From Bradyrhizobium sp. AZCC 1610 (GTDB lineage: Bacteria; Pseudomonadota; Alphaproteobacteria; Rhizobiales; Xanthobacteraceae): 64,000 nt of DNA. The notes beneath the pieces were generated by a model. The model was not told the DNA's origin. It did no database searches and worked only from the letters and a program-made list of their open reading frames with translations. Positions within the stretch are counted from its first letter, which is position 1. Each line of letters starts with the position of its first letter. Location: assembly GCF_036924515.1 (NCBI RefSeq), contig NZ_JAZHRR010000001.1:1273001-1337000 (forward strand), written 5' to 3'. A program made the translations under genes and the position numbers. This document shows, one piece after another, positions 41,345-50,538 of this stretch.

Positions 41345-42868
41345 ATGCCGAGCGACGCATTGCCTGATGATCTCGATACGCTGAAAGCGATGCTGCTTGC
41401 CGAGCGGTACGAGAGCGAGCGGCTGCGCCAGATCATCAAGGAGCTGCAGCGACATCGCTTTGGCCGTCGGGCGGAGACGCTGCCCGAGGAGCAGATGCTG
41501 CTGGGTCTTGAAGATGTCGAGCAGGTCGAAGCCTCCAGCGAAGCCAGGGAAGACACGAACGCACCTGATGTGCGAGCAACCCGGGCTCACAAACGTAGGG
41601 TCAATCGTGGATCACTGCCGGCGCATCTGCCGCGGATCGAAGTCGTCGTCGATATCGACGACAAGTCTTGCCCCTGTTGCAGGGGCGATCTGCACCGGAT
41701 CGGCGAAGACAGGAGCGAGCGGCTGGACATGGTGCCGGCGCAGTTCCGGGGGCTCGTCACCCGGCGGCCCAAATACGCCTGCCGATCGTGCGAAGACGGT
41801 GTCGTGCAGGCGCCTGCTCCGGCCCGACTGATCGAGGGCGGATTGCCGACCGAGGCCACCATCGCCCAGGTTCTGGTCTCCAAATATGCCGATCACCTGC
41901 CGCTGTACCGGCAGGCGCAGATTTATGCCCGCCAGGGCATCGATCTCGATCGTTCGACGCTGGCGGACTGGGTGGGACAGGCCGCCTGGCACCTGCGTCC
42001 GCTGCACGAACGTCTGCTCGGCAAGCTCAGGCAGAGATCAAAACTGTTTGCCGACGAGACGACGCTGCCGGTGCTCGATCCCGGCCGCGGCCGCACCAAG
42101 ACCGGTCAGCTCTGGGCCTATGCCGCGGACGACCGGCCATGGGGCGGCGCCGATCCGCCGGGCGTCGTCTATGTCTATGCACCCGACCGCAAGGCCGAGC
42201 GGCCGATCGCCCATCTCGACGGCTTCAAGGGGATCCTGCAGGTCGACGGCTATGCCGGCTACCGCAAGCTCGCCGAGCGCGGCGACGTCCAGCTTGCGTT
42301 CTGCTGGTCGCACATGCGGCGCAACTTCTATGAACTCGCCACCCCTGGCCCGGCGCCCATTGCGAGCGAAGCGCTCGAGCGAATTGCCGAATTTTATGCC
42401 ATCGAGAAGGACATCCGTGGCCGCAGCGCCGAGGAGCGGCGTCTCATCCGGCAGCAGAAAAGCCGACCGCTCGCCGACACATTCGAGCAGTGGCTGCGCG
42501 CAAAGCTCGCCCTGATCAGTCAGAAGGGCAAGCTTGCGGAGGCCATCCGCTATGCGCTCTCGCGTTGGGAGGGCCTGACGCGCTTCATCGACGACGGCCG
42601 CATCGAGCTCGACAACAATGCCGTCGAGCGCTCGATCCGCCCGATCGCGCTCAACCGCAAAAATGCCCTGTTCGCGGGCTCCGACGGGGGCGCCGAGCAT
42701 TGGGCCGCTATCGCGTCACTGATCGAAACTTGCAAACTGAACGACGTCGATCCGCTCACTTACCTCACCGACGTGCTCACCAGGATCGCCAACGGTCACC
42801 AAAACAGCGAGATCGACCAGCTGCTTCCGTGGGCCTACAAACGTCAAGACCTCAGGGCCGTGGCCTGA
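41345..42868 (+). CDS. tnpC: IS66 transposase TnpC
   Basis: A 507-residue DDE-type transposase. Its parts are an N-terminal coiled coil (LAERYESERLRQIIKELQ) and a zinc-finger-like CPCC...CRSC region (about 108-142), followed by the catalytic domain. The latter has LFADETTLPVLDPG (first Asp), LQVDGYAGY (second Asp) and ELDNNAVERSIRP (Glu region). The C-terminal domain ends QLLPWAYKRQD. Starts at the ATG at 41345 (a TTG six bases before is possible). Intact, so probably active. Confidence 0.93.
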   Translation: MPSDALPDDLDTLKAMLLAERYESERLRQIIKELQRHRFGRRAETLPEEQMLLGLEDVEQVEASSEAREDTNAPDVRATRAHKRRVNRGSLPAHLPRIEVVVDIDDKSCPCCRGDLHRIGEDRSERLDMVPAQFRGLVTRRPKYACRSCEDGVVQAPAPARLIEGGLPTEATIAQVLVSKYADHLPLYRQAQIYARQGIDLDRSTLADWVGQAAWHLRPLHERLLGKLRQRSKLFADETTLPVLDPGRGRTKTGQLWAYAADDRPWGGADPPGVVYVYAPDRKAERPIAHLDGFKGILQVDGYAGYRKLAERGDVQLAFCWSHMRRNFYELATPGPAPIASEALERIAEFYAIEKDIRGRSAEERRLIRQQKSRPLADTFEQWLRAKLALISQKGKLAEAIRYALSRWEGLTRFIDDGRIELDNNAVERSIRPIALNRKNALFAGSDGGAEHWAAIASLIETCKLNDVDPLTYLTDVLTRIANGHQNSEIDQLLPWAYKRQDLRAVA

Positions 42869-42991
42869 AAACGACGCTTACGCTCAAGGTCCCGATCCCT
42901 TACGTGTTCTTTTGCTAAGCTTGAGTTTCCCGGCCCAATGTTTCTCTATCAATCCGGTCCAGCAAATTCCGGGACTTCAACTTGGCCAAAA

Positions 42992-43025
42992 CAAAAAAGA
43001 AGCCGCCCGGATGGAGCGGCTTCTT
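42992..43025 (-). terminator. Terminator of the variant PEP-CTERM gene at 43049-43741
   Basis: The stem GAAGCCGC (42999-43006) / GCGGCTTC (43016-43023) is followed by TTTTTTGTTTT on the minus strand, about 25 bases beyond the stop. Confidence 0.85.
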
Positions 43026-43048
43026 TAACGAGGGCTGTTCTTCCGAAG

Positions 43049-43741
43049 TTAGGAGAGACGGAACTTTACCATGTTGGTCCCGTTCCGGCGGCGGTACCCC
43101 AAGAAGCCAACACCAAGGAAACCAAGGATCATCATAGCCCAGGTCGAAGCCTCTGGCACAGCCTTGATGGAAATATCGTCGATCACAAAATCCGAATCAG
43201 GCGAACCGCGGAAGCTGGGGTTAAAATTCAGAGCAAACGTGTAGGGACCAGCAGCTCCCGCCGTGAACATGGCAGAATAAAACGTCCAGTCTGTCGGCAA
43301 GGCTTGCGCGCTAAAAAGCGGCGACAGCTGGTCGGTGTTCGACGTTGAGGACTGAAGGGTGGCGTCGAACGGATTCTTCTTGCCGTTGTCGGTCGAGTAT
43401 ACCTCGAAGCTTATTAGGTATTGTTTGCCCGGGTCCAAAACGACTGACTGAGAAATGAACTCGGCCTTAGCGTCGCCAACGAAGTATGCACCGTAATTAT
43501 TCAAGGGCGTCGGGTTCGGAACGCTTTCGCCAAAGGCCCCAGTCGGATAGCTGCTGATTTGATTATACGCGATAACCACCTGAGGGTGGTCGTCTCCGAC
43601 AGGGCTTGACAAGTTCCAGCCCGAAAAATCGCCGGATTCAAATCCCCCATTGGTAATAAGCTCTACAGCCTGGGTCGGACCACATGCGAGCAGCAAACCA
43701 GTTGCTACCGAGAACGCAAAATTAAATATCTTAGCTTTCAT
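43049..43741 (-). CDS. PEP-CTERM-type protein with altered PEA motif
   Basis: A 230-residue secreted protein: signal peptide ([21 protein letters not shown]), then [18 protein letters not shown], the same mature start as in the protein at 1633-2337, and a beta-sandwich-like body with an [12 protein letters not shown] strand at its end. The tail reads [10 protein letters not shown], so the second Pro of the PEP box is Ala, then a hydrophobic helix and GYRRR. Eleven residues ([11 protein letters not shown]) follow the basic stop. GGAGGG lies five bases before the ATG at 43741. The change could weaken sorting or mark a variant still read by the same enzyme. Confidence 0.85.
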   Translation of the reverse strand: MKAKIFNFAFSVATGLLLACGPTQAVELITNGGFESGDFSGWNLSSPVGDDHPQVVIAYNQISSYPTGAFGESVPNPTPLNNYGAYFVGDAKAEFISQSVVLDPGKQYLISFEVYSTDNGKKNPFDATLQSSTSNTDQLSPLFSAQALPTDWTFYSAMFTAGAAGPYTFALNFNPSFRGSPDSDFVIDDISIKAVPEASTWAMMILGFLGVGFLGYRRRNGTNMVKFRLS

Positions 43742-43762
43742 TAAACCCTCCATAAACCTACT

Positions 43763-43842
43763 GTTAAATATTTAACTAAACAAAATATCAATGTCAACTG
43801 CAGCGCACCCTTTTTTGAATGGTTTCAACCAATATTTAACTA
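43763..43842 (-). promoter_or_regulatory. A/T-rich promoter region with palindrome and repeated motif
   Basis: A perfect 14-base palindrome GTTAAATATTTAAC lies at 43763-43776, about 22 bases upstream of the PEP-CTERM start. A 12-base motif, AATATTTAACTA on the plus strand, occurs at 43767-43778 and again at 43831-43842, 64 bases apart (about six helical turns). This looks like a two-site operator, or an A/T-rich H-NS target, in front of the variant PEP-CTERM gene. Confidence 0.45.
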
Positions 43843-44317
43843 TGGGCCAACCTACCGCGAGGCTATCGGAAGGGCAAGCCAAAGGTTCGCATTCGGTGCG
43901 AAGTCAGGGCCCGGATCAAATATGTAGCGTCCGTTGAGGGAATTCGTGCTGGTTGATTTGCTGCAAAATCAGACGGTTAAATCAGTAGCTTAGAGTTTAA
44001 ACAGTGAATCAGCAGGGACAAGGCAGAAGCCAAGATTCAAGCCCAGTTCGGCATGTTTGGTGAAAAAGACCCACCTATTTCCTGGCAACGGCAGGTCAAC
44101 GAAGCGGTAGATTTCAGTTTGCTTCCCCTGAAAACGAAAGGACCAACAATGCAAACGGCGATCGCGCAGACGCACTATTTATTTCCGCCTTCGGCCACTG
44201 CTCACGTTGCTTGGGCGCTGGGCGGCCTGTCCGGATTGGCGGCCGGAATAAACTATATTCAACAGATCCAGGCCCGAGGATGGAGCCGCGTCAAACATCT
44301 CGGATAGCCTAACCCTT
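43843..44317. other. Spacer upstream of the decayed glycosyltransferase
   Basis: Mostly without a gene. A frame with ATG at 44149 and stop at 44307 would give a 52-residue product with a hydrophobic centre (HVAWALGGLSGLAAGINYIQ), but no ribosome site is evident. It may be part of the decayed gene that follows. The stretch is A/T-rich, marking the left border of the lower-GC polysaccharide block. Confidence 0.35.
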
Positions 44318-44741
44318 CATGGCGACCTGGATGTTTATGGGACGGACCATCGGCTGAAAATGGCCGGGGCCAACGTTGCTTTCGTCGTCGGGGCTCATTT
44401 GCGGAATCAGTTGCTGCGAATCGGAGTGCCTGAAGACAAGATCATTGCAACGGCCCGGCTGGCAACTCTGGGAACAGAATGGGGTCACCTGCCTGGCGAG
44501 CTTCGACTGGCGACCGTCGCTCGTTGGATCCAGCAAGGGCATTTTCACACACTCGCTGCCATCGCGCGCACCGAAGGCTGGTTTGAACATCAGCTATACG
44601 ATCGCAGGTGGCGGCTTCTTTAGAAGTGCGATTGTATCGAAGGTGGAAGAGCTGGGATTGTCTGACTGTGTGGAAGAGCGCGCAATGCGCCGCTCCGCGC
44701 TGAACCAATTTGTGCCATGCCTGACACAAATATTGCTCTGA
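44318..44741 (+). pseudogene. Frameshifted glycosyltransferase family 4 gene remnant
   Basis: One frame reads HGDLDVYGTDHRLKMAGA, FVVGAHLRNQLLRIGVPEDK and LRLATVARWIQQGH, all matching the middle of WcaL-type family 4 glycosyltransferases. Near 44560 the match passes to another frame: ISYTIAGGGFFRSAIVSKVE, then ELGLSDCV, which is the next conserved block of the same family. After that the likeness fades. There is no start or intact C-terminal nucleotide-sugar site. A once functional exopolysaccharide transferase gene that has decayed. Confidence 0.55.
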
Positions 44742-45049
44742 TCGACAATCATCTAGGGCAAGAGTGCGATCCGTTTGGCTTGTGTATACGCGGAGAGAAG
44801 AAGCGCAATCTGCGTGGTAGAATTTCTGAGCGAGATGGTACTTCGTCTCGACCGTCGATCGAGACGGTCGCCTTATCGACCGCAATCGCCGCTTCGCGCG
44901 GCCACCATTCCTAAAGAGCCGAAAGCAAGAACGCGTGTAACACCAACTTGTGGAATAAAGTCTCTCCCTTTTTTAGAGGGCGCGAAGCAGAAGGTATTGT
45001 CGAAGGAATTGGAATATCTAGAGTCTTCGCTCTGGACCTTATTGCCTCA

Positions 45050-45844
45050 TCATTCATCGGAGATCAGCCTCACGTAAGTGATGATCTCGCTTGCTAGGAA
45101 CAGCTCGTATGAATGTGCTGCGATTGCCTTTTGGAACGACAGGCTGGTGCCCTTTCCAGGCATCATCCAGTCGTGTGGTTCGATATGAACGACGGTTGTT
45201 TCTGCGAGCCATTCAGTGTTGTCTGAAAATAGATCGGATTCGAACCCCTCGATGTCCACCTTAGCGATGAACGGAACGCCGTTCTTTATTGTCGAAAATG
45301 CCTCCTGCATGGTTATAATCCGTAGGCCATTTTCGGCGCGGACTGTTTGTGTGGCCCAACCCATGCCTTCACTTTTGACCGACACAAAACCGGGTGACGA
45401 TCCGATCGCTGCTTCAATAGGCGTGACGGCATCAGTTAGGTCGGCATTCATGCGTAGCACGGAATAGTTGGCCGGATCGGGCTCGATCGCAACAACGGCC
45501 GAAGCGGGATAGCGACGTTTAAACCAAAGGGCGGCGGCCCCGATGTTGGCCCCAGCGTCCACAATCACGGGAACGCCGCCCCTATCGCAAATCGCCTTGT
45601 ATCGAGCTGTGACACGGTAATCTATTTCCGGAACGCCGTTTGCCATGTCGTAATGCCGAAAGCCAAAGACCTGCCGAACGGCGGCAACGTCACTTTCGCC
45701 CGCCCGAACGTGTATTGGTTGGCCGTTGATTCGGATCAACGCCGTCTTGGCGCCGGAGAGGCGAGGAGAGTGGCGCCACAGGAACCCTGGGCCGAATTGG
45801 GAAATATCTTGAAGGTTAACGCGGATACGGTCCAAGACGCTCAT
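45050..45844 (-). CDS. FkbM-family methyltransferase
   Basis: A 264-residue protein. The SAM-binding motif I is VIVDAGANIGAAALWFKRRY (about 92-111), followed by VVAIEPDPANYSVLRMN. The family marker KVDIEGFESDLF (about 192-203) and HIEPHDW come later. FkbM enzymes O-methylate sugars or other hydroxyls. In a polysaccharide block this one probably methylates a sugar residue. It has no close operon partner. One of three FkbM-type genes in the window. Confidence 0.87.
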   Translation of the reverse strand: MSVLDRIRVNLQDISQFGPGFLWRHSPRLSGAKTALIRINGQPIHVRAGESDVAAVRQVFGFRHYDMANGVPEIDYRVTARYKAICDRGGVPVIVDAGANIGAAALWFKRRYPASAVVAIEPDPANYSVLRMNADLTDAVTPIEAAIGSSPGFVSVKSEGMGWATQTVRAENGLRIITMQEAFSTIKNGVPFIAKVDIEGFESDLFSDNTEWLAETTVVHIEPHDWMMPGKGTSLSFQKAIAAHSYELFLASEIITYVRLISDE

Positions 45845-46167
45845 GATGTGGTCGGCATATAATCGGCCCCTGACGTAAAGGCCACTAGTCTAGCACGCAA
45901 TTGCCCGAAAATGGCCACCCTTCACTGCCTTTGGGGTTGCGCCAAATCCCTCAGTGATTTCTTCGTCGAATTACCAGCTTAGCGAGCCTGCCGCAGGCAA
46001 TTAGATCAGCTTCCGCCAACCGACAGCGAATTTTGGCTCCGCAGGTCGGGTTTCGACCCGTTCAAGGATGGATCGTACTAATCCGGCTCTGCCGGGATAT
46101 GTACGTTAAACCTAAATATTCGTCATGGACTGGGAATGTAGATTACAATTATGGGATCAGCTGATCC
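45845..46167. other. Intergenic spacer, no gene seen
   Basis: A/T-rich in parts, with only short frames. A small hairpin (GTCGGG/ CCCG around 46045-46060) is visible, but without a T run. It presumably holds the promoter of the FkbM gene on the minus strand. Confidence 0.35.
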
Positions 46168-46839
46168 TTAGCCAATGGCTTTGCGCTTCATTTTCCGCAA
46201 CGCGGTCAAAGCTGCGCTAAGCGCGGGAATCCGGTCATAAAACTTCTCGTCAGAGATGTTTGACTTTGACGGCCTTTGTCTCCCTAGCGCGGGAGTAAAA
46301 ACGAAGGTCCTGAGCCGCGGGTTTTGCTTTCGAATGGTGGAGTACGCCCCGTCAATGTGCATGGGCGCACCGTCCGGGTGCCCTGGAGGACGGGCAAGGA
46401 TAGTTTCGAGTTCTTCGATAATTTTGGAAACCGTGTCTTTGTGGACCATATAGAAGTGAGTGCACATTACGCCCAAGTCAGGGGCGATCGTTAGCAGCCC
46501 TTCAGGTTGGTTTTGCAGGTAGTGCGCGGGATAAAACAAATCCCAATCTTGGGTCTCCAATTCTCCATAGGCGCGATCCCAAAGACGAATAAAGTCCGGC
46601 GCAAAATTCAAGTCGTCTTCCATGACGAGGACGTGTTCTTTGTTGATGTACCCACGCTTCAACGTCGCCAGATGGCTTAGGTAGCAGCCGTGTGCGCCAA
46701 TGGAAGGGAAGCCTGCTGTGCTGTCGGGTCTGATCGCGCTGGAAAACTGAGCGTGCCAACCTACGCGGTGCAACTGTTCTTCCATTTCGACCCGCCGGTC
46801 CAGTCGTGAGGGAAGATTGATTACATATTTTGAAATCAC
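46168..46839 (-). CDS. Glycosyltransferase family 25 (LPS/surface polysaccharide type)
   Basis: A 223-residue enzyme. It begins ISKYVINLPSRLDRRVEM, the family 25 N-terminus, continues with GAHGCYLSHLATLKRG, and has the metal-binding VLVMEDDLNF (about 77-86). A later HIDGAYSTIRK region matches the C-terminal part. GT25 enzymes add galactose or glucose to lipooligosaccharides. I chose the GTG at 46839, which has GAGG eight bases upstream. A longer frame from 46980 adds 47 residues that look like a membrane segment and do not belong to the family. Confidence 0.8.
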   Translation of the reverse strand: MISKYVINLPSRLDRRVEMEEQLHRVGWHAQFSSAIRPDSTAGFPSIGAHGCYLSHLATLKRGYINKEHVLVMEDDLNFAPDFIRLWDRAYGELETQDWDLFYPAHYLQNQPEGLLTIAPDLGVMCTHFYMVHKDTVSKIIEELETILARPPGHPDGAPMHIDGAYSTIRKQNPRLRTFVFTPALGRQRPSKSNISDEKFYDRIPALSAALTALRKMKRKAIG

Positions 46840-47359
46840 TTTCGTTACCTCGGCCGCAAGATTTATAAATGGAAAATAGGCCACGGTCGGCATAATGAGC
46901 ATCGCGATCAATCCGCTCAGATATTCATGGCGCCGCCCATCGTTCCTTTTGCCTAGAGCTGTCACAGCGAAAATGACCATGGCGGTCGATATCTATACCG
47001 CAATGGCAAAATACAAAGACCATTATCCCAGCACGCTACCCCACATTGCTACCCCTTATCAACGCGGTTCCGAGGGGATTGTTAACGGCTGTCTCAGAGA
47101 GAGCGGGAGACCACGGACGAACCATCGACAAGCATAGCGTGTTGGCGTGTCGATATAGCGAAGCGCGCAATTAACTATCGTCTACCTAATCCGGTGGTCT
47201 TCTTCGGCATCTCTGATGCCTATATCGTCAAATGGAAATGGAGTTCGAGTCGCTCCCCGACGACGGTTTGCTAGCCGTGACAGGGGAGAACGCTGGACAC
47301 GCCAAAACGCACTGGTTACACGGTATGATAGAGTCACTCACTCGTGGGCCTGCATCCTT
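46840..47359. other. Intergenic spacer between divergent GT25 and Wzy-like genes
   Basis: No well-supported gene. The Wzy-like frame remains open upstream to an ATG at 47216, adding 48 hydrophilic residues without family likeness or ribosome site. The GT25 frame is open to 46980. Both promoters should lie here. Confidence 0.35.
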
Positions 47360-48766
47360 ATGGAATCTAACTGGATTGCATACTCGGCGCTATTGATTTG
47401 GCCGCTAGTCTCAATCGCTCTATATTTATCGCTTTCGCTCTGCCAAGCGACCGTAGCAACAATATTGGGCGCTTATTTGCTGCTGCCCGTCGGCACCAAC
47501 ATAAAATTCGAAATGCTTCCGCCAATCGACAAGAATACCGTCCCAGCGGTTTGTGCGCTCGTCGGCTGTTTAATATTTAGCAAGAGAGCCGAGCCAAACA
47601 GGCGCACCGGTACGACTGGTTTCGGATTCGTGGTCGGATCGCTGACGCTTACATATGTTCTCGGTGCATTTGTTTCGTCGCTTTTGAACAGCGATCCAAT
47701 TTTAGTTGGAGAGCGCTTTCTCCCGGGAACGGGCATTTATGACGGCGTCTCAGCAATCGAAGCCGCAATTATTGCTGTCATTCCTTTCTATCTGGGACGA
47801 AAATATTTTTCGAGCTCATCGGATAGCGTTGAAATACTCAGGCTCCTTGTGATCGCCGGGTTGATCTATTCACTGCTCATGCTGTTCGAAATTCGTTTCA
47901 GTCCGCAGCTTCACCATTGGTTATACGGTTTCCATCCCACAGACTTCCAACAACAGATCCGGGGCGAGAGTTTCCGGCCAATGGTATTTACCGGCCATGG
48001 CCTTGTTGCCACTTTGTTCCTCATGACGGCGGGGGCCGCATCGGCCGCCATGGCAAAGGCCCAATACCCGGTTTGGAGCTTTCCTGCATCGAGCGCGAAC
48101 ATTTACCTGAGTGCGGTGCTCGTGCTCTGCAGGAGCGCTGGAGCGATCGTTTATGGCGCAATATCGGTCGCGTTGATTTGGCTGGCCAGTCCCCGCATGC
48201 AGGTTCGTGTGGCGGTTGTCCTTGTGACGTTTTCGCTTGGCTATCCGATACTGCGCTCGTTAAACCTCGTTCCAACCAATTTTATCGTAGATATTGCGCA
48301 ATCTGCAGGCGATGAGCGTGGCAGATCCCTTGCTTACCGGTTCCTGAACGAAGATTTGTTGTTGGATCGCGCTTCGCAACGACCCTTTTTTGGTTGGGGC
48401 AGGTATGGGCGAAATCGGGTCTATGATCCTGAGACCGGAAAAGATCTCGCCGTGTCGGATGGGAAATGGATACAGACATTCGGCCAGTTTGGATTTCTTG
48501 GTTTCATTTCAGAATTTGGACTTCTGAGTTTAGCGGTCTATCGTGCGATTTTAGCGGTCAGGCTTTGCCAAAATAGACGGGAAAGGATTTTTCTGGGCGC
48601 CCTGTCATTGATCGTCGGTCTTAGTGTCGTTGACCTCTTGCCAAATTCGACGTTGCGCCCTTGGACATGGTTTATTTGCGGCGCGCTATTGGGACGAGGC
48701 GAAAATTGCGTGGCGGCCAGGCGAACAATTAGCCGACGTCCGCTGGCTTCCAGCAATGCTATCTGA
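47360..48766 (+). CDS. Wzy/O-antigen ligase-like membrane protein
   Basis: A 468-residue protein with about eleven membrane segments. It starts ESNWIAYSALLIWPLVSIAL and has the characteristic large periplasmic loop after the middle (about 335-400, with FFGWGRYGRNRVYDPETG and DGKWIQTFGQFGFLGF). The G-W-G-x-x-x-x-R and an aromatic-rich G-x-x-G-F-x-G/S ending are typical of Wzy polymerases and O-antigen ligases. It should polymerise the exopolysaccharide repeat units in the periplasm. The ATG at 47360 gives a start just before the first helix; 47216 is an alternative. Confidence 0.78.
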   Translation: MESNWIAYSALLIWPLVSIALYLSLSLCQATVATILGAYLLLPVGTNIKFEMLPPIDKNTVPAVCALVGCLIFSKRAEPNRRTGTTGFGFVVGSLTLTYVLGAFVSSLLNSDPILVGERFLPGTGIYDGVSAIEAAIIAVIPFYLGRKYFSSSSDSVEILRLLVIAGLIYSLLMLFEIRFSPQLHHWLYGFHPTDFQQQIRGESFRPMVFTGHGLVATLFLMTAGAASAAMAKAQYPVWSFPASSANIYLSAVLVLCRSAGAIVYGAISVALIWLASPRMQVRVAVVLVTFSLGYPILRSLNLVPTNFIVDIAQSAGDERGRSLAYRFLNEDLLLDRASQRPFFGWGRYGRNRVYDPETGKDLAVSDGKWIQTFGQFGFLGFISEFGLLSLAVYRAILAVRLCQNRRERIFLGALSLIVGLSVVDLLPNSTLRPWTWFICGALLGRGENCVAARRTISRRPLASSNAI

Positions 48767-49095
48767 ACGATGCGAAATAGTAGAACAGTCTGTCGGCGAC
48801 TGCAGGTTCTCGTCTGATCAAGTTGTTTATCGACCAGGTCGAGAACTGAAACTCCCGAAGTGCTACGAGCGATCAGTCGCCCTGCTTGAAACGAGAATTA
48901 ACCACGGGCCCGCCGGCTACTAGCATTTTTGGAATTTTCTATTCATTACGTGAGCGCAAGCGCTCGACAAATTCGCATTCCGGTCAAATGATCCGTCCAC
49001 CACCCCAACCCCACGTCGAACAGGAATTCAATGTTGCGACGACTTAGACAATCGGCTTTTGAGTTGCTTGGCTTCGCGCACTGGAGTGGCTTCCA
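48767..49095. other. Intergenic spacer, no gene seen
   Basis: Short frames on both strands without recognisable motifs. No terminator is obvious after the Wzy-like gene. The flippase gene follows in the same direction, so this may be a transcribed spacer. Confidence 0.35.
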
Positions 49096-50484
49096 ATGAA
49101 CGCGGTGTCCCTCGACCAATCCGAATCTGCAACACGGTCCTTCAAGTCCCGGGTGGTAGGCGCCGGGAGTTGGACTTTGTTGGGACATTTTCTGGCGCTT
49201 GTTTTGCGGCTGATCGGGACCCTGGTCTTAAGCCGAATTTTTTACCCTGAAGTGTTCGGCATCTTGGCGGTAATCACGGCGGTACAGATTATTATCACAT
49301 TGCTCACGGACATCGGTCTTAGGCAGGCAGTTGTTCAGAGCAGGCATGGCGCCAATCGAGAATTCCTGAATACCGCATGGACGGTTCAAATTCTACGAGG
49401 CTTTGCCATTTGGGGGGTAGGCGGATGTTTTGCGGCTGGCTTATCGCTCGCCGACGGTCTTCGCCTTTTGCCGCCAAATTCGGTTTACGGCCATCCGGGA
49501 CTTCCTGCTTACATAGTAGTTGCATCTGCGTCGGCGGCCATCCTTGGTTTCCAGTCGATGAAATGGATAACAGCAAGCCGGAATCTAAACCTGCGGCGGC
49601 TGATTACGATCGAGTTGGCAGTGCAGATTTTTGGACTGGCCTTTACCATCGGATTTGGTTGGTTAACCCGTTCGATCTGGTCTTATATCGCTGGATTGGT
49701 TTTTGTCTCCGTCATAACGGTGCTGTTGAGCCACACCTTCCTGCGAGGACCTGCGGACCGGTTCTGTTGGGACCGCGCCGCGCTCCGCGAATTGTTCCGC
49801 TTTGGCAGATGGACGTTCCTGTCCTCGGCACTTAGCGCGTTCGCGGTAAATGGCGACCGCTTATTGTTGGGCGGTTGGGCAGATGCGTCGAGATTGGGTT
49901 ACTATTCAATTGCCGGCAATTTGGCTTCAGTTGCTGAGGGCTCAACGAATCAATTGTTTGGTAGCGTTGCTTTTCCGGCGCTAAGTGAAGCTGCGCGCGT
50001 CAGCCCGCGTCGCCTCATCGACGTTTGCAATCGGATGCGATGGTTTACCGACACAGCGCTGCTCTGCCTGGCGGGATTTTTGTTCGCGACGGGTGCTCTG
50101 ATCATCAAGATCTTATATGATCAGCGCTATGCAGACGCGGGCTGGATGCTGGAATATCTATCCTTCGGCCTCGTGTTCGTCCGTTACGGTCTTTGCCAAA
50201 GCGCTTTTCTCGCTTTGGGGCGGCCCGAATACGTCACCGTCCTTAACGTTACCAAGTTGGTGTCACTTTTTACGTTCATGCCCGTTCTCTACTATTCATT
50301 TGGTTTGCCTGGTGCCGTCATAGGCTTCGCAATCCATATGCTCCCTACCACGTTATGGATTTTCTATTTCAATGCAAAACACGAGCTCAATAATCCTCGC
50401 ATCGAAATAGCAGCGCTGGGTGGCTGGGTGGCCGGGTGGCTGGGTGGGCTCGCGTTTGTAAGGCTGGCTGCCGCATGCTGCTGA
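49096..50484 (+). CDS. Polysaccharide flippase of the Wzx type (MOP superfamily)
   Basis: A 462-residue protein with about a dozen membrane segments. The N-terminus has SRVVGAGSWTLLGHFLALVL and RLIGTLVLSRIFYPEVFGIL, then ITLLTDIGLRQAVVQS, the classic oligosaccharide flippase opening. A second half with FGRWTFLSSALSAFAVNGDR follows. It would move the lipid-linked repeat unit across the inner membrane for the Wzy-like protein encoded just upstream. Start at the ATG at 49096. Confidence 0.88.
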   Translation: MNAVSLDQSESATRSFKSRVVGAGSWTLLGHFLALVLRLIGTLVLSRIFYPEVFGILAVITAVQIIITLLTDIGLRQAVVQSRHGANREFLNTAWTVQILRGFAIWGVGGCFAAGLSLADGLRLLPPNSVYGHPGLPAYIVVASASAAILGFQSMKWITASRNLNLRRLITIELAVQIFGLAFTIGFGWLTRSIWSYIAGLVFVSVITVLLSHTFLRGPADRFCWDRAALRELFRFGRWTFLSSALSAFAVNGDRLLLGGWADASRLGYYSIAGNLASVAEGSTNQLFGSVAFPALSEAARVSPRRLIDVCNRMRWFTDTALLCLAGFLFATGALIIKILYDQRYADAGWMLEYLSFGLVFVRYGLCQSAFLALGRPEYVTVLNVTKLVSLFTFMPVLYYSFGLPGAVIGFAIHMLPTTLWIFYFNAKHELNNPRIEIAALGGWVAGWLGGLAFVRLAAACC

Positions 50485-50538
50485 TAGTCCATCAAGCTGG
50501 CCGCAGCCCAATCATCTGAAGCCAGGCGGGAGTGTGAA

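Larger units (their letters stand above)
40402..42881 (+). mobile_element. Complete IS66-family insertion sequence (copy 1)
   Basis: A 2480-base element with terminal inverted repeats. The left end begins GTAAGCGATGTTTTGCGGCC. The right end, read inward, begins GTAAGCGTCGTTTTCAGGCC, 16 of 20 matching. It is flanked by a perfect 8-base target duplication, GCTCAAGG, at 40394-40401 and 42882-42889, the length expected for IS66. It carries the three standard genes tnpA, tnpB and tnpC, all intact. The undamaged duplication and genes suggest a fairly recent insertion. Confidence 0.92.

Noticed and set aside
48946..49188. A short minus-strand frame (80 codons) overlapping the flippase start
   Set aside because: Antisense to the beginning of a clear Wzx gene; no start signal.
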